Shown here: piece after piece, positions 33,719 through 45,899 of the stretch
Layout: each line of letters begins with the position of its first letter
Numbering within the stretch: the first letter of the stretch is position 1
Source: Echinometra lucunter
Taxonomy: Eukaryota > Echinodermata > Echinoidea > Camarodonta > Echinometridae
Assembly: GCA_029962745.1 (NCBI GenBank)
Contig: CM057156.1
Location: 26,684,421-26,748,420, forward strand
Direction: 5' to 3'
DNA length: 64,000 bases
Position numbers and translations under genes: made by a program
Notes under the pieces: generated by a model
The model's database searches: none
What the model saw: only the letters and a program-made list of their open reading frames with translations
Told to the model about the DNA's origin: nothing

Positions 33719-35456
33719 CAGGGGGTGTTACATAAAGCTGTTTGTAAAATTACGCATGACTTTACGAACGGCTTCAATTTGAAGTGCCAAATGGGATACC
33801 CATTTTTTTTTCCTGACGTTTTAACAAAGGGTGACTGCATTTCCCATAATCTTGATGAAATTGTAGCGTTAAATATACTTTCCAATAAAAATGTTGGTAA
33901 ACAATAGTAATGTCTTAGTAATAGTAATAGTAATAGTAATTTAGTAATAGTAATGATTTAATACGCAGTTATTTAAGCAATCGAAAACAGTGTACTATTT
34001 TTAATTTATGTAAATCTGAGTTTAAAACAGTATCAATAGGCGTGCCGCAGGGTTCTATTCTCGGTCCTCTTATTTTTCTGATATATGTCAACGATCTCCA
34101 TCTATGTTCTCATTTACTAAAATTTGTTCTTTTTGCGGACGATACTATTCTTAGCAACAAAGACCTGGGTTATTTGCAAAGTAATTTGAACATTGAATTA
34201 AATAAAGTCCAGGAGTGGTTCTCCGTTAATAACTTAGCCTTAAATATCCAGAAAAATAAACTTAATCATTATTAGTAGTAAAAACAACATTGATAAAAAA
34301 AAATCTGTTAAATTATTTATTAATCAAACCGAGGTGGAGCGAGTAGAAACTGTTAAATTTCTTGGAATCTTTATTGATGATAATATAAAATGGAAAAGTC
34401 GAGTTAGCAAGATAAATTCCCACATTGCTAAAAATATAGGTATCTTAAATAGGCTGCTTGAATTTGTACCATAAATATCTTGTTAATGTTGTATAATACC
34501 TTAATATTATCACATCTGAACTATGGAATCATTGTCTGGGGATCTTCAAATCAATGTTCATTAAACAGAACCTTAGTTTTACAAAAACGATTAATTCGAC
34601 TGATATCTCATTCTGGTTTCAGAGCACACACAGCCCCACTTTTTCTGAAGTTTAAAATCTTGCCACTATATGAATTACATAATTATAATCTTGGTATTTT
34701 CATGTATTCGTACTATAAGAAAATATTGCCATTAAACTTCCATTATTTATTCTGTAGAAATTCTGATATTCACGATTATGATACAAGACGAAAATCTGAT
34801 TACCATGTTCCATCTGGAAAATTGTCCTTATCTAAGAAATCATTATCTCACAATGGCCCTGTATTTTGGAACAGTCTACCTGAAAATATTAAGAATTCAC
34901 ATTCCCTAAATATGTTCAAATCCAAACTTAAAACATACCTTTTACATAAACGATAATTCTCCTGTTCATTTTACCTCAACTATATATTATGTTTATTCTT
35001 AGGAATTTGTTTGTTTGTGTTATTTTCCTTATCTTCAGTCTTTCTTTCCCAACTTGAAACATTCTTTTTAATACAAATTTGAGGCTATGTTATAAGTCTT
35101 TGACTTTTCAAATAATCCCCCACATTTACATACTTTGTCCTTATTGTTACTTATCTTTCTGCTTAGTCATTCTTCATATTTCAGTTCATTATTTTTTTTT
35201 AATGTCATTTCTGTGTTTAATTATTGATATGTATATATTGTATATTGCCTTTCTACATGTACTTTTGTTGTTTTTTATGAAATGTGGAAATAAATGAATC
35301 TGAATCTGAATCTGAATGTTATAATCTACATCTGCATATTTCGCCTTTAGCTTAAGCGATTCATAATGATTGAGAATGCCATTTGGCTTGCCATATTCAA
35401 GTCGTTCGTAAAGTCATTCGTAACCTTTACGAACTGAGCTTTATGAAACACCCCGG
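33719..35456. mobile_element. Inverted-repeat MITE split by a LINE insertion
   Basis: The left end (33719 on, CAGGGGGTGTTACATAAAGC) and the reverse complement of the right end (from 35456, CCGGGGTGTTTCATAAAGCT) match. The match continues inward through TTACG(C/A)ATGACTTTACGAACG and GCCAAATGG, so the inverted repeats are about 80-95 bp. The two halves are separated by the LINE fragment at about 33944-35317. Without it the element would be roughly 330 bp. No exact target duplication is evident; the flanks ACAAC and ACAAA are only suggestive. The nesting order is clear: MITE first, LINE later. Confidence 0.7.
33944..35317 (+). pseudogene. 5'-truncated, frameshifted LINE (reverse transcriptase C-terminal part plus 3' UTR)
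   Basis: Coding similarity begins at about 33944 with YLSNRKQ, followed by the RT motif GVPQGSILGPLIFLIYVNDL (34039 on) and the catalytic FADDT motif (about 34133-34147). The frame breaks near 34262 and resumes in another frame (ISSKNNIDKKKSVK, then VKFLGIFIDDNIKW). It breaks again near 34470 and resumes at 34480-34956 with the LINE C-terminal signature LNYGIIVWGSSN and a GPVFWNSLP motif. A non-coding AT-rich 3' UTR follows. The copy ends in a TGAATC hexamer repeat (about 35294-35317), the short 3' microsatellite typical of CR1/L2-like elements. Two frameshifts and the 5' truncation make it a dead copy. Confidence 0.88.
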
Positions 35457-35459
35457 ACA

Positions 35460-38129
35460 AATTTCACTTCTATCCTACCCTCTTAATACTCCCTAAGTGT
35501 TGTATGACTGGCATATGACAGAGTGACTTAAACTCGCATGACAAAGGCGACTTATGCTTAGTCGAGCTTGGCATGAAATAGATGAACCATGACATAGCAA
35601 GACATAGAGGAAATATTATTTATGATCGACAGAGCAATGAATAATGTGATATTACGAATTGCATTTAACAAGGTGCATTTGATTTCGCATACAAGGTATA
35701 GTGATAACGAAATGTACAAGTTTGGAGGAACACACTTTGAATCACACTGTTACCTTTTCAAAATGTTGTGCTAACTGAAAGCTTCAAAAAAGATATAGTA
35801 AGAGCTCGTAATGATGAAATGAGAGGAACTGATAACTTAAAAAAAACCTTCAAACTTCAAGAGAAAGGGGCATTTGCGCACAATCATTAATTATCTCAAT
35901 TCTAAATTGATGTTAGGTGATGAATACAGTTGAAAAGTGTAAAGGAATATATTTGGATATCGAAAAATAATATAAGCCCATTTACCGATTACAGCAATTC
36001 GGGTGCAGGAATGACTAGAGGGGAAGGGGGCGTCTGAACATCCGCGCCCCCGGCCCCCCCCCCCCTACCTTCGGTATCTACCTCCTGTATGCAAAAATCT
36101 AATGACCAATGAATAAGCGATGACAGAATCAGTTCCTCAGTACTGAAATAAAGGAGATATATCAAACTCTAACACGGGATGATTAAATCAGCAATACATG
36201 CCAAAAAAAAGGCCTCTGATGAAATCAAGCCTGAACTATACAATGAGTACTAGTGTATTATACTTTTAAAACAGTGTCATTTTCCACTTCATTACACTCG
36301 TCTCTCATCCGATACAAAGCCTTCGGGAGAAAATGGCATGTGAAATCACACAAGAAAGTGCTTGAGAAATCAGACTTGAAGGAGCAGAGTCCTTCTCCTT
36401 GAATTTCGCGTCCTTGACTGAAGCAGATAAGATTATTTTGAAGCGATTCGTCACATATGTACGACGGAGAAACTTTTATACTTGCTCGAACAGAGATAAC
36501 AAAAGACAGAACAATCAGAAATTGAAAATTATATTTCAAAATACCTCATTATGAACACTGTTGATGTGACAACAAATATACATGTATATCTAACAATACG
36601 CCATTTCAAGGGCTATAGAGATATTTCGAACCCGATTTATTCAGATTGGTAGAATACACTATTATATGTTACGGATTTGTAGGGTGCCAGATAGCAGAAA
36701 AGTAGGGGAAGGACGGGGAAGTTGGGGCGCCTTGTGGTTTTGGGGCACGCTACAAAAAATTCGGGGAAATGTGGAAGAACAAAGAACAGAAGAATATCGA
36801 GGAAGGAAGGGAGGCTGATGGGCTTCTATAAGTTCGTATCATCTTCCTGCAAGTTTCCTTTCTCCATCTTCGTTTATTTTCGTTAAGATGTATTAGAAGC
36901 AAGGGGTGGAAAGTGTTAAACATACAGGTTAGAGCATTTTACCGGTTTCTCCGCCCCTCGCTTTTTGGAACTCTTTACCATTCCAACTTCGTAACTGTAC
37001 TAGCATTGATACTTCCAAAACAGAACTTTTACGGCAACTATGCGAATCATATGTGACATATTGAGGGAGCCGAGAGCCTTTGAATGTCCTACAGATAAAT
37101 GGCGCTATTTTTATGCTGTTCATCATCATCATACACGACTGATTTGATTTGATGTGTGTCAATTATTTTACCAATATCTACCGCTAGGAAAATAGAAAAT
37201 TTTGCCTCTTAATGCATTTACTCATCACTATGATATCTCGTATTCCATTTTCATCTTTCATCTTGCGGATTGCCAACATTTTCTACCATTACGAGTAAAA
37301 AATAAAAAAAAATAAAAAAATAAAAAAGATTTGAAAAAATATCACAATTCTTTCTGCGAAAAAGGAAGAAAAATGGAACAGGTTTCGTGACTGAATATTC
37401 ATGCCCATTTTCACAGATTAGGTATCCACCTGCTGGTTTAGCACATCATCCTTTCTGATTCCATTTTCCTATCTAAAGAGGTGATTGATTATACACTTAA
37501 TGACTGTATTCCAAGACAGCTCTGCAAAGAATACCGCATGAAAACCCTCTCTCATATTCCGTTCAAATGTTGGAGGTTGATTGATTAATTTCAACGACGA
37601 ATTTACCTTTTTTTCTTCTTACTTCCATGATAGTTTTCTTTAATGTCAACCTACTTTCTTCGGTCTGATTTCTATATGTGTACACGTGATCAAATGCCAT
37701 TATTCAACTTTTATTGGACTTAGAACATCAATTAACGCGCTCTCTGAATTTAAAGCTAGCAAGCTCATATCTCCCTCGAAGCTGCTGTCAAGTATAACGG
37801 ATGTACGATTTAAACTTGGATCTTCTATTTAAATACGAAGTCCTGGCAAGGACAATAAAAACAGCAACAAGCGAAAGAAAAGAAGAGAAGGGGAAAGAAA
37901 AAAAAGAGAAAGGGAAAGAAAAAAAATTTCGTGGAAAGATAGCATGATCAGTATAATCTCTCAAAATACATTTCTTTCTGTTTTTTTTTTCTTTTTTAGA
38001 GCAGTTTTCTAATGCTGTTTACACTGTATTATGTGCATTGTATGGTGCAGAATTACCAGGGACAGGCTGAGATATAAGTTCGTTCTGATGTATATGCCAG
38101 CCTTGGAAACTGATATAAATCGGATAAAC
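35460..38129. other. No supported gene
   Basis: AT-rich. There is a small imperfect inverted repeat TTGTAGGGTGCC/GGCACGCTACAA (36677-36688, 36744-36755), an A-rich stretch at 37296-37330 and a C run at 36055. No coding signature. Confidence 0.5.
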
Positions 38130-38271
38130 CAGGGGAGCATTTCATGAAGAGTTTTGTCGGTGATTTTCACCGACTAATTTGCTGTCAGCCAATCAGATGC
38201 GGAGATGTTCAGTGCTTGTAACATTTGTCGGTGATTTTCAGCGACAAAACTCTTCATGAAACGCTCCCCTG
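38130..38271. mobile_element. 142-bp palindromic MITE
   Basis: The left end CAGGGGAGCATTTCATGAAG is matched by the reverse complement of the right end CAGGGGAGCGTTTCATGAAG. Both continue through AGTTTTGTCG(G/C)TGA. The centre holds GCTGTCAGCCAATCAGATG. The arms are about 40 bp, so the element can fold on itself. The flanking bases do not give a clean target duplication. The CAGGGG terminus resembles hAT ends but the superfamily is not established. Confidence 0.72.
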
Positions 38272-38817
38272 ATCAAGCCAGGATATGATGTGTCTTACCA
38301 CGAAATCAGTCGTGCTCTCTTTTAACTATAATGTTTGAAACGGCAGGAAAAAAAAAGGTTCGCCTTGATATATGAATTACATTGTCTGAAGCGCAGATTT
38401 ACTTTGATAAAGAACAAAATATTTCTCAAAATAAGATATTACGCAAGGTCAACCAAAGCATATATTAAATAAGATTGTTAGTAGGGCCACTGGCATGCTG
38501 AATAAAACAAACAATCCTTCAGGTCAGCCTTATAGCTTTTTTTCTTTCTTTCAGCGAGCAGTTATGTAACACCATACACTCAAGTAATACCTCGTAAAAC
38601 CCCTTTACAACATTTGTTAGTACAGCATTGGAAAGTATTTAGGACCTGATTGAGCTCAAAACCTGACTTTTTAAATTATTCATTTTATAGTTTGTTTTGT
38701 TTTGTTTTATTTTTTGTTGTTGTTTTGTTTTTGTTTTTGTTTTGGTATTGGTTTTTGTTTTTGATTTTTTGGTTATGTTTTATGCTTCTTTTCAATACGC
38801 ATACTGCATGTGGACAG

Positions 38818-38856
38818 CCCATAGAGTTATATTATACGCACTTGTAACTCTATGGG
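38818..38856. repeat. Perfect 12-bp stem-loop
   Basis: CCCATAGAGTTA (38818-38829) and TAACTCTATGGG (38845-38856) are exact inverted repeats around a 15-base loop. The stem is bracketed by GGACAGCCC and GGGACAGCC sequence, giving an additional ACAGCC direct repeat. It could be a tiny MITE remnant. Confidence 0.8.
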
Positions 38857-39659
38857 ACAGCCGTTCGTAGCACACCGAGATATCTCACAGTGATAATAAT
38901 AATGATGATATACATACATTTGGGGGGGGGGGGAGGTCTAGTCTTTCTTTTATTTCAGTGCAGTGCAATCAATTTATTTTACTCTCAAGGGATTTCTAAT
39001 CTGTTAGAAAGGATGACATGGTTGGGTGACATGCATGTTGGTCGATCGAATTATCATTCGGAGAATGTCACCGAGCGGGCCAGTCACGGTGCTATGATTT
39101 AAGTTTTTACTTGAGATGTTCATGATAAAAGTTTAATTTCATTTTAATTGCAATGAATGTTCATGGGAATATTGAATAAGTAACGTACTTTGAATTTATC
39201 CTTTATGGATTTACCATCGCAAAATGTCATTGCATTTATTCCACAATGTGTGTCTGATAATTTTTTTGTTTGAATCATACCTGTATTTCTATGAATTGCT
39301 TATGTTATGACAACAATAGTTTCGAACTTAGCAATAAATCGTCTCCTCTAAATGTACTTCAGTCGAAACAGTATATGTACAAGTCACGAATTTCTGGGGG
39401 TTTTTTTTCCAAGATAAGATCCCAGGGTGGTCGTGTCGTATTCGCTAGGCTTGATCTGAATCTGATTACGTCACCCTGATCATTTATTAGTCATATTATT
39501 ATTTTTTTGCATTATGTTTCACTCAGTGTTTGAAATCAAGCAAGCATTTCCTGAAATGCTACTGATTATCTTTCAAGTAAAATTGGCAGTTGTATCCACT
39601 GAAAGGTGACAGACCCGTAAAATAAGGATGATGTTGAAAGTATGTCGACATGGATGATT

Positions 39660-39755
39660 ATGCTGATCATGATGGTATTTTCAATGATAGTAGTAGTGAT
39701 GATAATAGTAGTGATAACGATAATGATAATAATAATGATAATAATAATAATAATG

Positions 39756-39786
<31 letters not shown>

Positions 39787-40012
39787 TAATAGTAATAATG
39801 ATAATAATAATGATAATAATAATGATAATAATAATAATGATAATAATGATGATAATAATAATGATGATAATAATAGACCTAGTAGTAATCATCATCATCA
39901 TAATCATAATGAGAATGATGATAATGACCATCATCATCTTCATCATTATCACCATCATCTTTATCATGGTTATCATCGTCATTGTCATCATCATCATCAT
40001 CATTATTACTGA
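39660..40012 (+). repeat. GAT/AAT trinucleotide minisatellite-like array
   Basis: About 350 bp of mixed GAT, AAT and AGT triplets that turn into ATC/CAT triplets after about 39890. The strand bias reverses inside the array and the ends are partly complementary. Frames here are Asn/Asp or Ile/Met repeat translations. Confidence 0.95.
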
Positions 40013-40029
40013 TGACTATGAGTAGATAA

Positions 40030-43000
40030 AAACAGTAATATTTCACATTAAAAAAATTATATCTATTCGATGAACAGTGCATGTGAAAAGACACCAGCTT
40101 ACACCGACGAGACCAATCGTAGACCGACAAAAGACAGAAGAAAAAAAATACAAAAACAAAAGAAATCGATTGCCCCGAACGGCCGAGAATCTATCGGTTT
40201 GGAGTCGACGTGGTATCGCGGCGTTGGTAATGTTAATAAAATATTATAAACCTCAGTCATATCGGGATAAACAGCGTCTCTCTTTTCATAGTAGCCCTGT
40301 CGACACATTTCATGTCAATTATTCATCATTCCTGTTTGAGTGAACTAGATTACATGCACTGTTAAGCGATTCATGTCCACACTTTCTTCTTAACTAGAGC
40401 AGAAACAACCCAATCCGCGGCACCTCATTTATAATTCAGGATGCCACCCCCATTGATGAAAAATATGACGTATTTTTCGGCCGCCAGGGGTTGCATTATG
40501 ATATTCTGTTTCACCATTAAAGTCGCAGTGTGGATTGTGTTTTCGTATTTGTGATTCTTTTTTAAAAAGTTTTTTTTTTCAATTCCATCTCCTTCTTCAA
40601 TTGAAACGCTAGGGTTTCCCTTTTCTTGCTGCCGCAAAAAACGTTTTGAATCATAACATTTATAAACAAATAAACCGTGATGTTATTGTTTCTGATGGCT
40701 TATGAATGTAAGAAAGGTAGGTGAGAGTCCTGGCATGAGAGTAAAAACAAACTAACATTTGAGGAGAAAATCTTTTATTTTTCAAAATAAACATATCATT
40801 GCTACGTTGTATTTTGCAATTGTGCGGAATAATGGACTACGCAGTCAAGAATGTCTGGTTTCTTCCTAAATTCAACGAGCTGTTTAATCGATCAAAGAAG
40901 CGGAGAGTGAAAAATATGCATATTCCATGTGATATCAACCTGTTTTGGAAATTTCAGTCGTCTGTGAAAAAAGAAAGAAGACTATCTGCATGGAGAGAAG
41001 AAATCCCCGGGGAGGGATGCTGTGCTAACATGAGGCGCGGGAAATTAAGATGTTGTCTGGGGACTAAACCTAAAATGACAACCACAATGCGTCATCTTTC
41101 CCCCCCCCCCCCCCCTTGTTCTTCTTCTTTTTAAAAAATATTTCACGGGTGAAACTCGTCTGCTTTAACCAACCCTCCTCTTTCTGGGGGCTCTCTCCTT
41201 TTCTATGTGTCACCTTTCGCTTCTCGTCCGCACACGTGATTAAACAAACCCGCTGTTTCCAATTCAAATACAATTTGCGCGCGCCGGCGTTGGCATGGTA
41301 ACGGCATGTAGCGGACCGGACTTGCGTGAGTGAGGGGTTGGGATGCGGGACGATGCTAACAAGGGTTCAAAAAGAACGATGATGCGGTAGGAGGGGAGTG
41401 AGGCTGTGAGAAAAGAGATGATACCCCATTCGGAATGCGGTGGAACGTGGGAGTTGGAAACGTCGCTAACACGGATTAGCAAAGTGGCTTGAATTAAGCT
41501 AATCGAACAGAGTGAGAGGGGCATAGAGGGATGAAAGTGTTGAAATGTATAGAGTGAGATCAACTAAGTGGGTGTTGGCTGAAATAAGTTGCAGTTCCAC
41601 TGGGATTGATAGGGTTTAACGAATGTCATCCCTTCGTAGAAAAAAAATCTTGGACTTTTACGGCCTTGCTTAGATCACTGTCAGACAGGACGAGTGTAAT
41701 TTTGTTTCCATTTTACATTTTCATGGATAAGAAACGTCCCATATTAAGGAACATGTACTACGAGAAGCAGAAGAGCATCATGTTAGATGTAGAATTTGCC
41801 GCTGCTGGTTGAACTTATTCAATTCTAAATTATTCATCATTGGATTTATCCGCATATCAACATTCTGCTCATATACCCAAGAAATAGCCTACATCTAGTT
41901 TTCTTTAACTCCGGCACATTAAGGATGAAATTTTGTTCCAGTTCTTTTGCACCTTTCCTCGAATAAGTTAAAAGTGGGTGATGCATTTCTCTTTAAAAAC
42001 CTTCTCAGTTATCGACCATGCCAACCGGGTTTGCGACATTACTGTGTCCCAAAGCTACCCTCTTCTTAGCCCATACAGGTTAAATGATATACGATATACG
42101 ATAGTTGGGGATAGTTGTTTACCCCGAAAACAAGATATTCAGCAAACAAGCCAACGATACAGTATTTTTCCCTCCGCCCTAAATTTTGGCACTTAAGGCC
42201 CCACTTAAATGCGAATAAATGTACCGTCATTGAATTTCAAATATTTGTCCTCCCGTCGAGAACCCGGGCGAGGAAACATTAAAGATGGGAGCAGTTGCAA
42301 CGAGGTGTTAAATTTGCTTTACATTGTGCTTGACCGAATTATCCCGGTGGCATCTTAGCGGGTTTTTCAGCCACCCTCTCATACCTCTATTCCGCACATC
42401 TGCGAATACGAGGACACGTTCCACCCAAGAGGCGGATATGTCAATGAACTTCATTGAATCGCGATCGGGGTCCGAACGAAATGAGGGCAATCTTAAAGAT
42501 GTTAGTACCGGAATGACTGTACAGAAAATGCACGAATGGCTTGAGAGGTACAGGCAGGGGGATATACTTCCTTTGTTGCAGGAACTAAGGTTCAAAATTT
42601 TTCGGTTAATTTACGTAGCATAGGCTTACACAAGGCATTTGAAGGGACTGTGGAGGGATGCACTGAAATCCGGAAGAGCGCCGGGGGTTCTCGAGTCGTA
42701 AGGTCTGGAATTGCTACACGCATTGACATACAAGTAGTTTTTTTTTTTAAATGCAGAACTTTACAATACAGTTTTAATTTCATGCGATATATCAATTCCC
42801 CCCCCCCCCCACCCGCCCCCAGTGCTGCATTTTGCTAAACTTGATTCTTTTTTCACATTTTAATATTTTCTTTAAATTTTACTTAGGTGTATTTTATCAT
42901 TTTTAGGGGTAGGGAATCTTCACAAATTTAAAATCAAAAGAAATAAAAGGCTACGTATAATCAAGCGGGAGAGACACTATCCCCCACTCCTTCCTTTCAT

Positions 43001-44139
43001 TGGGAAAATAAGGACCCTTTCCTTCATTCTTTTAACTCGTGGATATTGTGTAAGTAATCCTATGATAGGTGAAATGAATATGCCACCAAGGGATACCTTA
43101 CCCATGTTACCGGGTTAGACAAGATTCAAGAAGAACCACTCACTTAGGGCAAGTTCAATTTTAAAGAAAAGTGAGCTCTCTGTTATAGCTAGGTCACACA
43201 CGTAGATGTTAGCTCTCTTGCTTTCTTTAATTTTCCCTAGAAAAAAACAACAACAAAACCATATAGCTGTGGTGTAGCCTGGAGGAAACAAGGGTGGGGA
43301 CATATCAACCCCCCCCCCCCCCCCGAATAGCGACGTATATGGCAGGAGTAAGGAGAGATTATTATGAGTATAGGGAAGGGAGAGAACGAAATAATGGAAA
43401 TGGAGAGTTGGAGGTACGTGGAGATGAGACCATAGAAGAAGATGATATGACAACACCCCACGCCCCCCCCCCCCTCCTATCCATTCCTTCATCCACACTT
43501 CATCCAGTTAGTACGACCAATGCCTGCCCCCTCTTTTCACCGCGACCCTTCGATGGCTGCAAGCCGGCTCCTCGAGGAAAGGTTGAAGTGACTCGTTAAA
43601 GACGTATGGGTTGAATAAAAAACGATGTCTCATTTTTTTTTACCTTTGATTTAAACTAAAATTTGATTTCAACTGAAGCTTTGACAGTTTGATTTCAAAT
43701 AAGATCTATATAATGAAAAGAATGAATGTCTTAATGTTACATTTTTAGCATTTTTCTTATGCAATAATTAAGGTTAAAAGCACATTAAATGCGATCTCAG
43801 TACATTGGCAATAATGTATTTCATTCACACGTAGAGGCATTGCATACAATGCATTAGAGAAAAAGAAACAGTACAAGTGGTATCACCTGATTTTGGGCTC
43901 TGTCTGTCTGTGTTTGGTAAATAATTGAGCTGCGGGGGTGGGTCTTTGGCTATGCGTTATTGGACACAATATACAGTTCTGCTGGACAGGCTTATTCTGT
44001 TCACGTTAAAATTCTATTTTTTGAGAAAATGTTAAAATGCTATCCTTTATATGTTTGCTTCAAGTGGACACCATTACTGTCAAGCTGGACATAGTTCTTT
44101 GAACCGCAGATGGCCTTATTCATCGATTACTACACGCTT

Positions 44140-44170
<31 letters not shown>

Positions 44171-45580
44171 TCATCCAACTATTTCTTCTCCACAAAGGAC
44201 TGGCTCCTGTGAATTGTAAACATGTTTCTACAATCATGATAATGTTCGCCATTAATAATATAATTATTACTACAAATAGCATAATGATTAGCAATAGTAC
44301 TACGTACCCCTTCTGTAGTCTTCGGAGCTGCGCATAACCCTGTAGGCTTTTTTGTTGTTGTTGTTGTTGTTTTTTTAGAATGATGTAATCCGCATTGGGG
44401 TAATTCTTAATTAGCTTTCATACCCAAAACTTTCTTGAGCAGAAGCCGGCCGGCCTAAAGCCAAACATCGGACCCGACTCCCAACCTAAGCGCTAGGTCC
44501 ATGCACTATTTAATTCTACATTTCATTAAAAAAAAAAAAAGTCATCATTTAGTAAGGACCAAGACAAGATATCATTGAACTTTTTTTTGGGGGGGGGGAG
44601 GTATCGTTATGACCACCTTCTATATAGCATTTGCACAGAGGCTACAAGTACTTTTGTGAAAACAATAAGTGAAATGAATATGCCCTTCGTGGATACCGAC
44701 ATTGCATCAGACAAAAGAATCCATGAACTAATCCCAAACCCCAGTAGTTCAAGCTACACGTCTCTCAGGAAATTAAGTCGTAAAGAAATGTAATGGACCA
44801 ACCTGTATTTTCTCTGAAAAGTCCAACATGATATCCACGTACAGATGATGCAATCAGTGACACTGTTCTGGATTCAAGCTCTACATAAATTTGAATGTTG
44901 GAGGTTGTGTACTAATTGGAAATGCATTTATTATTAGCTTTAGTAAAACAGAAGTGATGATAAGTAATGATATATACTCAAAATGAAATAGTAATATCAG
45001 TATGAATTTCAAAATGAGTTTGAAATGATATTTGATTGTGGATATGTCTCAGTTTCTTTTGAACCTTACTTTGAATATTTAATTGGAATATTGACTTTCA
45101 TTGGAAGCTGATATCAATTTCAAGCACATTCTCCTGCAGTATATTAGAACAGTATTAGAATTTTAATGAACTGAATTATTCATTCCATGGATGAAATGAA
45201 TACGCCCCCTGTGCACACCCTCATGGCGTTAAACAAAGAAGTTTCACTACATACTATGTGCTATGCTCGTCTCTAAGGAAAATTGAGTAGAACAGGTACG
45301 TCATCTGAAGATATGAACTTATCCTCCGGATTTCATTGTTTTAATTGTTAATAAACGCTTTATTATTTTCGTTTAGTTGATGATTAATTTTTGGATTGTA
45401 AACCACAATGTACGGGTTCGAATACTTTGTGCATCACTAATGTCCTTTGACCGAGATTAGGTAAATGGTACCAGGCAGGAATTTATTTCTTAAAGTGCTT
45501 GATCGCAATAATGGTAGCTTTGGTCAGCTAGGTAATAATATCTTAAGTCCTTTTGAAGCGCATGTCATTTTAAGAAGGGA
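40030..45580. other. No supported gene; higher-GC patches
   Basis: It contains C runs at 41101, 42797, 43310 and 43464, a T run at 44140-44165 and a CG-containing GC-rich patch around 41270-41345. Short frames at 40799-41134 and 42324-42623 match nothing I recognise and have no signs of splicing. Confidence 0.45.
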
Positions 45581-45584
45581 TTAT

Positions 45585-45793
45585 CATTATTATTGATAAT
45601 ACTGTTTTCATTATTATTTTTATTATTATCATTATTATTACCAATAGTACTAATACTAATAGTAATAGTAGTAGTAATAGTAATAGTAATAGTAGTAGTA
45701 GTAGTAGTAGTAGTAATAGTAATAGTAGTAGTAGTAGTAGTAGTAGTAGTACTGCTACTTCTACTTCCACTGTTACTACTACTACTACTATTC

Positions 45794-45842
<49 letters not shown>

Positions 45843-45893
45843 CATACCACTACTACTATTACTACTACTACTACTATCATTATCATTAATATC
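45585..45893 (+). repeat. Palindromic trinucleotide array: ATT, AGT, then ACT
   Basis: ATT/ATC triplets (45585-45640), AGT/AAT triplets (about 45655-45750), a short hinge near 45750-45770, then about 115 bp of ACT triplets. AGT and ACT are reverse complements, so the two halves can pair. No gene. Confidence 0.95.
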
Positions 45894-45899
45894 CTTACA

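Noticed and set aside
36258..36539. Minus-strand 93-codon frame with a signal-peptide-like start and six cysteines
   Set aside because: The first codon is TTG, an in-frame TGA lies three codons upstream, and the next in-frame ATG is near the end. Without splice evidence a secreted peptide is not supported.
42308..42623. Overlapping frames of about 95-99 codons on both strands
   Set aside because: Both strands are open in GC-richer sequence, and neither shows a recognisable domain.
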